Below are positions 1-8,878 of a stretch of 64,000 nucleotides of DNA, piece after piece. The notes under the pieces were generated by a model that saw only the letters and a list, made by a program, of their open reading frames with translations, did no database searches and was not told where the DNA came from. The translations under genes and the position numbers were made by a program. Positions within the stretch are counted from its first letter, which is position 1. Each line of letters opens with the position of its first letter. The DNA comes from an uncultured Synergistales bacterium (lineage in GTDB: Bacteria; Synergistota; Synergistia; Synergistales; Aminobacteriaceae): contig CAJOEM010000002.1 in the NCBI GenBank assembly GCA_905233725.1, positions 34,913 through 98,912 on the forward strand. Reading direction: 5' to 3'.

Positions 1-2244
1 CCTAGAGTTCGTCGAGCGTTGGAACTTGCAATTATCGAGGCTCGAAAAATGGGCGTGAATTACGTCGATACAGAGCATATTTTACTGGGGATCCTGGCTG
101 ATGATTCAGGATTGGTCGTGCAGCAATTCCTGGCGATGGGTCTGACACCGCTGGCAGTCCTGAAGCAGGTAAACGAAATTCTCGGGAATACGAATACTCG
201 TGCGCAGAATAATGACTCGAATCACTCAGCGAATGCAAATTCCAAGCGCAAAACTAAGGTCAAAACACCAACGCTTGATTCACTGGGAACGGATTTAACT
301 CAGATGGCGTTGAACGGCGAATTGGATCCTGTAATCGGCCGCGAGAAAGAGATTAAGCGCGTTATGCAGGTGTTGTGTCGCAGGACGAAATCGAATCCGG
401 TTTTAGTTGGTGACCCTGGTGTCGGCAAAACTGCAATCGTTGAGGGACTTGCGCGCCAAATTGCTTCAGGTTCAGCTCCAGACCCGTTGAAAGACAGGCG
501 AATCGTGCAGCTGAATATGGGAACGCTGGTTGCCGGCACGAAATATCGCGGAGAATTTGAAGAAAGATTACGCAGAATCGTAAAAGAACTCACGGATAGC
601 AAAGGTGACGTGATATTATTCGTCGATGAGATTCACACGATGATAGGCGCAGGAAATGCAGAAGGCGCTACGGACGCAGCAAATATTCTCAAGCCAAGTC
701 TGTCTCGCGGAGTTTTCCAGTTAATCGGCGCTACAACTCAGGACGAATATCGCAAATACGTTGAGAAAGACGCAGCACTCGAACGAAGATTCCAGCCGGT
801 TCAGGTCGATGAGCCAAGTATCGAAAATTCTGTTTTGATCCTGAAGGGATTGCGTGACAAGTACGAAGCTCATCATCAGGTAGTTTTCACGGACGAAGCT
901 ATCGAAGCAGCAGCAAATTTGTCATCGAGATATATTCAGGACAGATTTTTGCCGGACAAAGGCATAGATTTGATCGACGAAGCCGGTGCAAGAACGCGAT
1001 TGTTATCACTCGAGCCACCCGAAAGCATTCACGAAATCGAACGCAGACTCGAAACAGCCAAGCAGAAAAAAGAACGCGCCGTAATGTCCGAGCAGTACGA
1101 ACTCGCAACGAAATTACGCGACGAAGAACGCAGAATCTCAGATGAACTCGACGCAGCAATTCACACCTGGAAAATCAATCGCAAAACTGAGAAGATTCGC
1201 ATTGGCTCAGAAGATATAGCGTCAGTTGTAGCAGAACAAACCGGCGTGCCAGTCCAGCAATTAACAGAGGCAGAAACTCAGAGATTACTCAAAATGGAAG
1301 AGGAAATTTCCCGAAGATTAATCGGTCAGGACGAAGCTGTCAGTGCAGTTGCAAGAGCTATCAGGCGCGCGAGAACCGGATTGCGCGATCCCAAAAGACC
1401 AATCGGCAGTTTTCTGTTCATGGGTCCAACTGGTGTCGGGAAAACTGAGTTAGCTAAATGTCTGGCGAGATTCTTGTTTGGAAAAGACGACTCGATGATC
1501 AGGATCGATATGAGCGAATTTATGGAACGTCACGAGGTCGCAAAATTAGTCGGAGCACCCCCGGGCTACGTTGGTCATGAGAGCGGCGGAAAATTAACGG
1601 AACTGGTCAGACGCAAGCCTTATAGCGTGATATTATTCGACGAGATCGAGAAAGCTCACCCGGAAGTGTTTAATATCCTGCTGCAAATTCTCGACGATGG
1701 CAGATTAACTGACGGTCAAGGACGCAAAGTCGATTTCAGGAACACGGTTATAATCATGACGAGCAATGTCGGCGCGAAAGAAGCTCAGCAGGGAAATTCG
1801 TTGGGCTTTGGAATTTCAGAAGCAGCTCAAACTCAACGCGATTGGGAACGTTCAAAGAGCATAATTCTCGAGGAAGCGAACAAGACTTTCAGACCGGAAT
1901 TTCTGAATCGCATTGACGAGATGGCAGTGTTCAAGCCGTTGACACGCGAAAATCTCCTGAGAATAATCGACACGATGCTGAACGAATTATCCGAACGACT
2001 CGACACGAAGGGCGTGAAAATTGACGTTGATGACGCAGCCAAGGAGAAAATTCTCGAGAAGGGTTTCAAGCCTAAGTACGGTGCCAGACCACTGAGACGC
2101 GCGATTCAATCTATGCTGGAGGACAGGCTGGCGGATTTTATGTTGACTGAGGAATTGCCGGAAGGTTCGGAAGTAAGCATTCGAGTTGACGGAGAAAATC
2201 TGAAATGCGAAAAAAATTTCCAGGAGACGCTGGAGCAAGTGTAA
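1..2244 (+). CDS. clpC: ATP-dependent Clp protease ATP-binding subunit ClpC (5' end missing)
   Basis: AAA+ unfoldase that feeds proteins to the ClpP peptidase. The frame is open from base 1, where the first codons already read Clp N-domain sequence (P-R-V-R-R-A-L-E-L-A), so the gene starts upstream. Visible in order: N-domain (TEHILLGIL), first AAA domain with Walker A GDPGVGKT near nt 409 and Walker B ILFVDEIHT, a UVR-like coiled middle region (YELATKLRDEERR) that marks ClpC rather than ClpB, second AAA domain with GPTGVGKT near nt 1423 and VILFDEIEKAHP, and the C-terminal D2-small domain. The 3' end overlaps azlC by 40 bp. Confidence 0.95.
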   Translation, partial: PRVRRALELAIIEARKMGVNYVDTEHILLGILADDSGLVVQQFLAMGLTPLAVLKQVNEILGNTNTRAQNNDSNHSANANSKRKTKVKTPTLDSLGTDLTQMALNGELDPVIGREKEIKRVMQVLCRRTKSNPVLVGDPGVGKTAIVEGLARQIASGSAPDPLKDRRIVQLNMGTLVAGTKYRGEFEERLRRIVKELTDSKGDVILFVDEIHTMIGAGNAEGATDAANILKPSLSRGVFQLIGATTQDEYRKYVEKDAALERRFQPVQVDEPSIENSVLILKGLRDKYEAHHQVVFTDEAIEAAANLSSRYIQDRFLPDKGIDLIDEAGARTRLLSLEPPESIHEIERRLETAKQKKERAVMSEQYELATKLRDEERRISDELDAAIHTWKINRKTEKIRIGSEDIASVVAEQTGVPVQQLTEAETQRLLKMEEEISRRLIGQDEAVSAVARAIRRARTGLRDPKRPIGSFLFMGPTGVGKTELAKCLARFLFGKDDSMIRIDMSEFMERHEVAKLVGAPPGYVGHESGGKLTELVRRKPYSVILFDEIEKAHPEVFNILLQILDDGRLTDGQGRKVDFRNTVIIMTSNVGAKEAQQGNSLGFGISEAAQTQRDWERSKSIILEEANKTFRPEFLNRIDEMAVFKPLTRENLLRIIDTMLNELSERLDTKGVKIDVDDAAKEKILEKGFKPKYGARPLRRAIQSMLEDRLADFMLTEELPEGSEVSIRVDGENLKCEKNFQETLEQV

Positions 2245-2897
2245 TTTTCGCAGCGTTTCGTGACACGTTGCCGGTTATGACAGGCTACGCTGTGTTGGGA
2301 ATCGGCTTTGGGATTTTGCTTAGTTCGAAAGGCTACGGAGCAATCTGGGCATTGCTTATGGGATTGATGATTTACTCAGGGACGATGCAATTTGTGGCGA
2401 TTGACCTGATCACAACACACGCAACACTCGCGACGACTGCGATTACGGCATTGATGGTTGGTGCGCGGCATTTGTTTTACGGGATCTCAATGCTGAAGCG
2501 TTACGAAAATTCTGGGATCCTGAAGCCATACTTGATTTTCGCTTTGACCGATGAGACGTATTCGCTGGTATGCAATTCTGACGCTGATTTGAAATATTGT
2601 TTTCTTGTCTCGTTGCTTGATCACGTTTACTGGCTGAGCGGAACTGTAATCGGAGCAATTCTTGGTTCGCTTCTGGAATTTGACGCGCGCGGCATAGATT
2701 TTGCGTTGACGGCGTTATTCATAACGATTTGCACGGAACAGTGGCTGAATGAATCAAATCATGTTTCGGCTTTAACTGGATTTGCAGCGAGTGTTTTTTG
2801 CCTGATGATTTTTGGCAGCGAGAATTTTTTGCTCCCGTCGATGATTTTGATAACGATTGCGTTATTTGCGCTCAGGGGAAAGATTGAATATGAATAA
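2205..2897 (+). CDS. azlC: AzlC-family branched-chain amino acid exporter, large subunit
   Basis: Integral membrane permease which, with AzlD, exports branched-chain amino acids or analogues. The 230 residues match the usual family length and are almost entirely hydrophobic. The family hallmark G-Y-x-V-L-G-I-G-F-G-I-L sits near the N-terminus and GARHLFYGIS near residue 87. ATG 2205 lies inside the clpC coding end but has a GGAG 11 nt upstream; the next ATG (2277) would cut into the first conserved helix, so the overlapping start is preferred. Its stop overlaps the azlD start, so the pair is translationally coupled. Confidence 0.88.
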   Translation: MRKKFPGDAGASVIFAAFRDTLPVMTGYAVLGIGFGILLSSKGYGAIWALLMGLMIYSGTMQFVAIDLITTHATLATTAITALMVGARHLFYGISMLKRYENSGILKPYLIFALTDETYSLVCNSDADLKYCFLVSLLDHVYWLSGTVIGAILGSLLEFDARGIDFALTALFITICTEQWLNESNHVSALTGFAASVFCLMIFGSENFLLPSMILITIALFALRGKIEYE

Positions 2898-3237
2898 TAT
2901 GAACATGAACGTGAATGACACGCACGCATTTTTGATAATCGCGATTTCAGGATTAATGACGTTTTTGCTGCGAGTTCTGCCGTTTGTGGCGTTCGGGAAA
3001 AGCGAACGTACTCCGAAGTTTGTGATTTACCTGGGAAAAGTTCTGCCGTTTGCTACGATGGCTATGTTAGTTGTGTATTGTCTGAGACACACGGATTTTC
3101 TCGGGAACACGCACGCATTGCCGGAAATAATTTCGAGTTTGACAGTCGTTTTGCTGCACGTTTGGAAGAGAAATACGCTCTTGAGCATAATATCCGGAAC
3201 GTTGCTGTACATGTTTTTGATTCAAGTCGTGTTCTGA
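2890..3237 (+). CDS. azlD: AzlD-family branched-chain amino acid exporter, small subunit
   Basis: Small (115 aa) partner of AzlC with about four membrane segments. The family signature is visible as L-M-T-F-L-L-R-V-L-P-F-V-A-F. The start chosen is ATG 2890, which overlaps the azlC stop and has GGGGAAAG just upstream; a TTG further upstream would only add a non-conserved extension. The N-terminus reads MNNMNMNVND, a reiterated ATGAAY sequence also seen at other gene starts in this window. Likely the last gene of this operon, followed by a hairpin with a T run. Confidence 0.85.
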   Translation: MNNMNMNVNDTHAFLIIAISGLMTFLLRVLPFVAFGKSERTPKFVIYLGKVLPFATMAMLVVYCLRHTDFLGNTHALPEIISSLTVVLLHVWKRNTLLSIISGTLLYMFLIQVVF

Positions 3238-3263
3238 GGCCGGAAAAATTTTTTTTGAAATGC

Positions 3264-3302
3264 GAATCGCCTGTGAGAGAAATCTTGCGGGTGATTTTTT
3301 TT
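3264..3302 (+). terminator. Likely intrinsic terminator after azlCD
   Basis: AATCGCC pairs with GGGTGATT (one G-U pair), with an inner AGA/TCT pairing, followed by eight T residues. The loop is long, so strength is uncertain, but the position between azlD and the promoter-like sequence of iorA fits. Confidence 0.45.
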
Positions 3303-3331
3303 GCGAATAAATTTTTCACGAGTGCTATAAT
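3301..3331 (+). promoter_or_regulatory. Putative promoter for iorAB-paaK-ACT
   Basis: A perfect -10 hexamer TATAAT lies at 3326-3331, about 40 bp before the iorA start. The only -35-like sequence is TTGCGA at 3301-3306 with a long 19-bp spacer, so the -35 assignment is weak. Confidence 0.4.
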
Positions 3332-3371
3332 AGCTCACAAAAATTTACAGGGGGAGAATTTGTTTTTAAAA

Positions 3372-5138
3372 ATGCAAGATTCAAGAACTTTGATGTCAGG
3401 GAATGCTGCTGCAGCTCGGGGATTATACGAAGCAGGCTGTTGCGTCGTGTCGAGTTATCCCGGAACACCCAGCACAGAAATTACGGAAGAAGCCGCGAAA
3501 TTCGATGAGATTTATTGCGAATGGGCACCGAATGAGAAAGTCGCAATGGAAACGGCGTTCGGAGCGTCGTTGGCAGGCAAGCGCAGTTTTTGCGGAATGA
3601 AACACGTCGGCTTGAACGTAGCTGCTGATCCGTTGTTTACGCTTGCTTACACGGGCGTGAATGCTGGCATGATTATCGCAGTCGCTGATGATCCGGGAAT
3701 GCACTCGTCGCAGAATGAACAGGATTCCCGGCATTATGCTAAATCCGCGAAAATTCCGATGCTTGAACCGTCGGACGCGTCAGAAGCCCTGGAGTTTTTC
3801 AAGATTGCGTATGAAATTTCAGAAAGATTCGATACGCCTGTGTTGCTGAAAATGTGCACAAGAATCGCTCATTCGCAGTCACTTGTGAAAATTTCGGATC
3901 GTGTTGAAGTTCCAGTGAAAGCTTACGGGAAAAATATTTCGAAATACGTCATGATGCCAGGAAACGCGATTAAACGTCACCCGATTGTCGAGCAGAGATT
4001 GCTGGAGCTGGAAATTTATGCTGAAAGTTCAGAATTGAATCGCATTGAGAATGGCAAAGATAATTCGCTGGGAATAATAACGTCGTCAACTTGCTATCAG
4101 TATGTGAAAGAAGCTTGCGGCGATTTGTATCCGGTGCTGAAACTTGGAATGATTCACCCGTTGCCAGAGAAAAAAATCCGTGATTTCGCGTCGAGTGTGA
4201 AAAAATTAGTAATCGTCGAAGAGCTTGATCCGTTCATCGAAGAATACTGCAGGAATTTAGGATTAAGCATAGAGATTGACGGCAAGAATTTGTTCTCGCT
4301 TCAGGGAGAGCTTAGCCAGAATATTATTTGCGAGAAACTTGGATTGACGCACGAATCCGGAATTAGCTTGGAGGATGTGAAAATTCCTCCGAGACCGCCG
4401 TTAATGTGTGCAGGCTGTCCGCACAGAGGATTATTTTTCACGCTGAATAAATTAAAGTGTACGGTTTTGGGCGACATTGGCTGTTACACACTCGGAGCAG
4501 TTGCGCCATTGTCCGCGATTGAGTTGACTTTGTGCATGGGCGCGTCAGTAAGTGCCACTCACGGATTTAACAAGGCTTTGGGACATGACAGTGAGAGCAA
4601 AACTGTCGGAGTAATCGGCGATTCTACGTTTATGCACTCAGGCATGACCGGGCTTGCGAATATTGCGTATAACCAGAGCAATTCTACGATTATAATTCTG
4701 GATAACTCGATCACAGGAATGACAGGACATCAGCAGAATCCTACGACTGGTTATAATATTAAAGGCGATCCGGCCGGTAAAATCGATCTTGAGAAATTGT
4801 GCCGCGCAATGGGAATCGAACATGTTAGAGTCGTTGACCCGTATAATTTGCAGGAATGCGAGCAAGTCATCTCGGAAGAATTGTCGATTGAAGCTCCGTC
4901 AGTGATAATTTCGCGCAGACCGTGTGCGTTGCTGAAGTACGTGAAGCATAATGCGCCGTTGAAAGTGAACGAGAATAAATGTGTCGGCTGCAAATCCTGC
5001 ATGAAAATCGGCTGTCCGTCACTGTCGATCAAGAATAACAAAGCGTGTGTTGACAGAACATCGTGTGTAGGCTGCGGAGTTTGCAAGCAGTTGTGTAAAT
5101 TTGGAGCGTTCGAAGAGAGTGAGAGTGTGAAATCATGA
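3372..5138 (+). CDS. iorA: Indolepyruvate ferredoxin oxidoreductase, alpha subunit
   Basis: Oxygen-sensitive thiamine-diphosphate enzyme converting aryl pyruvates (from Trp, Phe, Tyr) to aryl-acetyl-CoA and CO2 with reduction of ferredoxin. At 588 aa it has the family layout: pyrimidine-binding domain at the start (SGNAAAARGLYEAG, SSYPGTPSTEI), CoA/linker region, ThDP domain with CAGCPHRG, GDIGCYTLG, GVIGDSTFMHSG and DNSITGMTGHQ, and a C-terminal two-cluster ferredoxin domain (CVGCKSCMKIGCP and CVGCGVCKQLC). ATG 3372 gives the standard N-terminus. GGGGGAG lies ~15 nt upstream; an in-frame TTG at 3360 is an alternative but sits too close to it. The stop overlaps iorB by 4 bp. Confidence 0.95.
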   Translation: MQDSRTLMSGNAAAARGLYEAGCCVVSSYPGTPSTEITEEAAKFDEIYCEWAPNEKVAMETAFGASLAGKRSFCGMKHVGLNVAADPLFTLAYTGVNAGMIIAVADDPGMHSSQNEQDSRHYAKSAKIPMLEPSDASEALEFFKIAYEISERFDTPVLLKMCTRIAHSQSLVKISDRVEVPVKAYGKNISKYVMMPGNAIKRHPIVEQRLLELEIYAESSELNRIENGKDNSLGIITSSTCYQYVKEACGDLYPVLKLGMIHPLPEKKIRDFASSVKKLVIVEELDPFIEEYCRNLGLSIEIDGKNLFSLQGELSQNIICEKLGLTHESGISLEDVKIPPRPPLMCAGCPHRGLFFTLNKLKCTVLGDIGCYTLGAVAPLSAIELTLCMGASVSATHGFNKALGHDSESKTVGVIGDSTFMHSGMTGLANIAYNQSNSTIIILDNSITGMTGHQQNPTTGYNIKGDPAGKIDLEKLCRAMGIEHVRVVDPYNLQECEQVISEELSIEAPSVIISRRPCALLKYVKHNAPLKVNENKCVGCKSCMKIGCPSLSIKNNKACVDRTSCVGCGVCKQLCKFGAFEESESVKS

Positions 5139-5707
5139 GAACACAGAATATTATGATCGTCGGTGTCGGTGGACAAGGCAGCGTTCTTGCGAGTAAATTG
5201 CTCGGGAGATTGCTTACGTCTGAGGGCTACGATGTGAAAGTTTCGGAAGTTCACGGAATGAGCCAGCGCGGCGGCAGTGTCGTTACGTATGTAAGATATG
5301 GAGACAAAGTTTACTCGCCAATTATTGACAAGGGACAGGCGGATTTTATCGTGTCGTTCGAGATTTTGGAGGCTGCACGATGGCTTGAGTATTTGCGCCC
5401 GGGTGGTCAGATCGTAACGTCAACGCAACAGATTGATCCGATGCCAGTATTAACAGGAATGATGACTTATCCGGAGAATTTGTTAGAGAAGCTGAGAAAT
5501 TCTGCTGTGAAAATTGACGCGCTGAATTGTCTTGAACTAGCTGAGAAAGCCGGAAGTTCTAAAGCTGTGAATCTTGTCTTGATGGGACGCTTGAGCCATT
5601 ATTTTGATATTCCTGATGAGAAATGGCAACGCGCGATCGAAGAATGTGTGCCTCCGAAATTCCTGAATTTGAATAAAAAAGCGTTTGCACTTGGAAAAGA
5701 CGCTTGA
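5135..5707 (+). CDS. iorB: Indolepyruvate ferredoxin oxidoreductase, beta subunit
   Basis: Gamma-type 2-oxoacid:acceptor oxidoreductase subunit, partner of IorA. The family signature is clear: IMIVGVGGQGSVLASKLLG at the N-terminus, then VHGMSQRGGSVVTYVRYG. Length 190 aa is normal. The start ATG overlaps the iorA stop (ATGA), which implies coupled translation and equal subunit supply. It is followed after 33 bp by the aryl-CoA ligase gene, consistent with one aromatic-amino-acid oxidation operon. Confidence 0.95.
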   Translation: MRTQNIMIVGVGGQGSVLASKLLGRLLTSEGYDVKVSEVHGMSQRGGSVVTYVRYGDKVYSPIIDKGQADFIVSFEILEAARWLEYLRPGGQIVTSTQQIDPMPVLTGMMTYPENLLEKLRNSAVKIDALNCLELAEKAGSSKAVNLVLMGRLSHYFDIPDEKWQRAIEECVPPKFLNLNKKAFALGKDA

Positions 5708-5740
5708 TGCAATAAATAGATTTATCGAGGTGATTTAAAC

Positions 5741-7054
5741 ATGGGAATAGATGAGAAAAGATATTTCCAACCAGAAATCGAGTGTATGCCGCACGACGAA
5801 ATTGAAAAACTTCAGAACGAGAAATTCCTGAAGCAGGTTCGGCATGTTTGGGAGGATGTGCCCTATTATCGCAATAAAATGCAGGAAAAGGGCGTTACTC
5901 TTGATGATATTAAGTCAAAAGATGATTTATATAAACTGCCGTTTTTAACGAAGGACGATTTGCGAAAGGCTTATCCGTACGGGCTGATGGGCAAGCCGCT
6001 GAAAGATTGCGTGCGTATTCAGTCAACGTCGGGAACAACTGGTCAGCGTGTTGTAGCTTTTTACACGATGCACGACATTCAGATTTGGGAAACGATGTGT
6101 GCGCGCGCTATCGTAGCTGCTGGCGGAACGAATGAAGACGTGGTTCAGGTCTCGTACGGCTACGGATTATTCACTGGAGGTCCGGGACTTAACGGCGGAA
6201 GTCACATGCTCGGTTCGCTTACGATCCCGACATCGTCAGGAAATACGGATCGTCAAATCATGTTCATAAAAGATTTGTCAGCGACGATTTTGTGCTGCAC
6301 ACCGAGTTACGCTGCATTCATCGGAGAACGCATGAAGGAAATGGGAATGAAACCCGAGGATATTCCGTTGAAGGCAGGAATTTTCGGAGCAGAAGCCTGG
6401 AGCGAGGATATGCGCCGTGATATTGAGAAAACTATGGGAATTAAAGCGTATGACATTTACGGATTGACCGAGTTATGCGGACCCGGAGTTTCGTTCGAGT
6501 GTTCGGATCAGCACGGAATGCACATAAACGAAGATTATTTTATCGCGGAGATAATAGATCCCAAAACGGGCGAAGTTTTACCCGATGGAAGTTTAGGCGA
6601 ATTAGTTTTCACGACGCTGGATAAAGAAGCGTTCCCGTTGCTGCGATACAGGACGCGAGATATTTGCTCGTTGACGCGTGAGAAATGCCCGTGCGGCAGA
6701 ACTCATATTCGCATGACCAGGTTGAAAGGACGCAGCGATGACATGTTGATAATTCGTGGCGTGAATGTCTTCCCGTCGCAGATTGAAACGGTCTTGCTGA
6801 ACAAAGGCTACCCGGCGAATTACCAGATTATCGTCGATCGCGTGAATAACACAGATACGCTTGATGTTCATGTTGAGATGACACCTGAAATGTTCACGGA
6901 TAATTTGGGCGAAGTTACGCAGCGTCAGAAAGATTTAGTCGATGGCTTGCGTTCGATGCTTGGATTGACAGCGAAAGTTACGTTGGTTGCGCCGAAGACT
7001 ATCGTTCGCAGTGAGGGAAAAGCTGTTCGAGTGATTGACAAGCGAAAATTTTAG
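5741..7054 (+). CDS. Phenylacetate-CoA ligase family enzyme
   Basis: Adenylate-forming ligase of the PaaK family (437 aa), interconverting aryl acetates and their CoA thioesters with ATP/AMP. The nucleotide loop S-T-S-G-T-T-G lies near residue 97; further motifs are YGLTELCGPG, LLRYRTRDI, and the C-terminal MLIIRGVNVFPSQIE typical of PaaK rather than general acyl-CoA synthetases. GAGGTG precedes the ATG by 8 nt. Placed directly after iorAB, it probably handles the aryl-acetyl-CoA they produce, or activates environmental aryl acids; the direction in vivo cannot be read from sequence. Close to paaK, but a broader aryl-acid substrate range is likely. Confidence 0.9.
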   Translation: MGIDEKRYFQPEIECMPHDEIEKLQNEKFLKQVRHVWEDVPYYRNKMQEKGVTLDDIKSKDDLYKLPFLTKDDLRKAYPYGLMGKPLKDCVRIQSTSGTTGQRVVAFYTMHDIQIWETMCARAIVAAGGTNEDVVQVSYGYGLFTGGPGLNGGSHMLGSLTIPTSSGNTDRQIMFIKDLSATILCCTPSYAAFIGERMKEMGMKPEDIPLKAGIFGAEAWSEDMRRDIEKTMGIKAYDIYGLTELCGPGVSFECSDQHGMHINEDYFIAEIIDPKTGEVLPDGSLGELVFTTLDKEAFPLLRYRTRDICSLTREKCPCGRTHIRMTRLKGRSDDMLIIRGVNVFPSQIETVLLNKGYPANYQIIVDRVNNTDTLDVHVEMTPEMFTDNLGEVTQRQKDLVDGLRSMLGLTAKVTLVAPKTIVRSEGKAVRVIDKRKF

Positions 7055-7066
7055 GAGGTGTTACAC

Positions 7067-7495
7067 GTGAAGCAGATTTCGATTTTTCTCGAGAACAAAC
7101 CCGGCTGCCTTTACGAAATGACGAAGGCTCTTGCGGATAATAATATCGATTTGCGCGGCTTGTCGTTGGCTGAAACCAGCGATTTTGGAATCGTGCGATT
7201 AATCGTTGACGATGTTTTGGGAACGGCGACGGTCTTGAAAGATGCGGGATTCGTTAGCAGTTTGACGGACGTTTTAGCAGTTGAAGTTCCGAATGTTCCG
7301 GGCGGATTGAGCAAAGTTCTCGCAATTTTGCATGATCAGGAAATTAACGTCGAGTACATGTACGCGATTTTGGGAAATAAAAAATCCGAGACGGCGTACA
7401 TGATATTCAGAGTGAATGATAACGCGAAAGCCGAGACTGCGTTGAAAAATTCCGGCGTGAAAATCATGGAGCAGGAAGAATTGTCAGCTCTGTAA
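7067..7495 (+). CDS. Tandem ACT-domain amino acid-binding protein
   Basis: A 142-residue protein made of two ACT domains: the first begins ISIFLENKPGCLYEMTKAL, the second VEVPNVPGGLSKVLAILHD near residue 73. Such proteins regularly sit beside phenylacetate-CoA ligase and indolepyruvate oxidoreductase genes and are thought to sense (aromatic) amino acids. The GTG at 7067 is chosen because AGGAGG lies 8 nt upstream; the in-frame GTG at 7058 overlaps that ribosome binding site. Last gene of the iorA operon, followed by a strong terminator. No catalytic residues are evident. Confidence 0.85.
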   Translation: MKQISIFLENKPGCLYEMTKALADNNIDLRGLSLAETSDFGIVRLIVDDVLGTATVLKDAGFVSSLTDVLAVEVPNVPGGLSKVLAILHDQEINVEYMYAILGNKKSETAYMIFRVNDNAKAETALKNSGVKIMEQEELSAL

Positions 7496-7516
7496 AAATT
7501 TTTGAGCATGAAAAAG

Positions 7517-7565
7517 CCCCCTGTTGAATTTTGAAATTTGAATTTAACAGAGGGTTTTTATTTTG
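7517..7565 (+). terminator. Intrinsic terminator between convergent genes
   Basis: CCCCTGTTGAATT pairs with AATTTAACAGAGGG, followed by a T-rich tract. The A-tract on the left arm makes it usable from the minus strand as well, where the CorC-type gene ends at 7574. Confidence 0.75.
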
Positions 7566-7573
7566 CGCTAGTC

Positions 7574-8878
7574 TTACTCTTGAGTATTTTCGTCGGTGTT
7601 GTGATTTGTTTCGTTCGGATTATTATTCTCAGGATTTATGCGCGAGAGATTCAGCAGCTTGATCCGGTGTTCTTCGATTTCATCAACGCGAATCTTCCAG
7701 CCATCGTAGAAAAATTCCTCGCCCTCTTTTGGGAAGCCGCCGGATAATAACAGCACAAAGCCTCCCAAACTTTCAGCGTCATCACTCTCAAATTCAGAGC
7801 CAAGTTCCTCGCTCAAATTCTCAAGACTTATGCTGCCATCGACTGAGTAAGAATTATCGGCGTTTTTCTGAATCTCCGGTGTTTCCTGATCGTATTCGTC
7901 CTGAATTTCCCCGACGATCTGTTCGAGAATATCTTCCATTGTAGCAAGCCCCGCAACTCCGCCGTACTCGTCAACGATTATCGCGATGTGAATGTGTTCT
8001 TTGCGCATTGCCTCGAGAACTTCAGACGTGCGCATAGTCTCCGGGACAAAAATCGGTTTTCGCAGCAAATCCCTGACCGGACAATTCAATTCTGAATGCA
8101 AAAGATTCTTCAGCGTGTCTTTCACGTACAAGATTCCGATTATATTATCAAGATTTTCTTCGTAAACCGGTATTCGCGAATGTCCCTCGTCGATAAATAA
8201 TTTCACGGCTTCATCAAGAGTGTCATTTGCTTCGAGCATTAACATGTCAGTTCTTGGGATCATGATTTCATGAACGCGTCGTTCGTCAAAATCTATTATC
8301 CCGTCGATCATTCTGCGTTCGCCTTCTTCAAGTGCGCCGCTTTCCGTGGCAATTTTCACGACCTGTTCGATCTCGTCGCGCGTCACGAAAACCTGTTGAG
8401 CTACAAGATCCAAGTGAAATAATAATCCGATATATTTCACGCAAGTCTTCATCGCCCAGACAAACGGACTCAGCACAAACGCCAAAATTCTCAGACACGG
8501 AGCAGCGAATATCAGCACGTTTTCCGAGTAAACCATCGCAGCACTCTTCGGCAGAATTTCCCCGAATATCACGATTAAGACCGTTATTACAGGCACGACT
8601 ATCACAACGCCGCCAGCTCCGAAAATCCCGACGATCAAACTCGAAGCCAAAGCACTGACCGAAATATTCACGATGTTATTGCATATTAAGCAGACCGTCA
8701 AAGCTTGTTGCTCGTCATCAATCAGCCACTGAAACGTCGAATGCAGAAATTTGTACTTGTCCTGTTCCTGAAGCGTTCGCAATTTCCCCGTGCCAGTTGT
8801 AGTAATCGAAGTCTCCGCACCGCTGAAAAAAGCCGACAGCAAAAATAACGCAACGAAGCCAATTATTACACCCAGCAT
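7574..8878 (-). CDS. HlyC/CorC family transporter (CNNM/DUF21-CBS-CorC_HlyC)
   Basis: 434-aa inner-membrane protein of the CorB/CorC/TlyC superfamily, associated with Mg2+/Co2+ efflux or resistance. Order: DUF21/CNNM membrane domain with four hydrophobic segments (residues ~1-180, opening LSAFFSGAETSI), paired CBS domains (IPRTDMLMLEANDTLDEA and TMRTSEVLEAMRK, ending EYGGVAGLATMEDILEQIVGEI), then the CorC_HlyC domain (~340-415), and an Asn-rich acidic tail. It starts directly at the ybeY stop. The neighbourhood phoH-pgpH-ybeY-corC is conserved in many bacteria. Confidence 0.9.
   Translation of the reverse strand: MLGVIIGFVALFLLSAFFSGAETSITTTGTGKLRTLQEQDKYKFLHSTFQWLIDDEQQALTVCLICNNIVNISVSALASSLIVGIFGAGGVVIVVPVITVLIVIFGEILPKSAAMVYSENVLIFAAPCLRILAFVLSPFVWAMKTCVKYIGLLFHLDLVAQQVFVTRDEIEQVVKIATESGALEEGERRMIDGIIDFDERRVHEIMIPRTDMLMLEANDTLDEAVKLFIDEGHSRIPVYEENLDNIIGILYVKDTLKNLLHSELNCPVRDLLRKPIFVPETMRTSEVLEAMRKEHIHIAIIVDEYGGVAGLATMEDILEQIVGEIQDEYDQETPEIQKNADNSYSVDGSISLENLSEELGSEFESDDAESLGGFVLLLSGGFPKEGEEFFYDGWKIRVDEIEEHRIKLLNLSRINPENNNPNETNHNTDENTQE

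Noticed and set aside
4751-5254. 167-codon minus-strand frame over the iorA/iorB junction
   Set aside because: Covers the conserved ferredoxin domain and iorB start on the other strand; no independent support.
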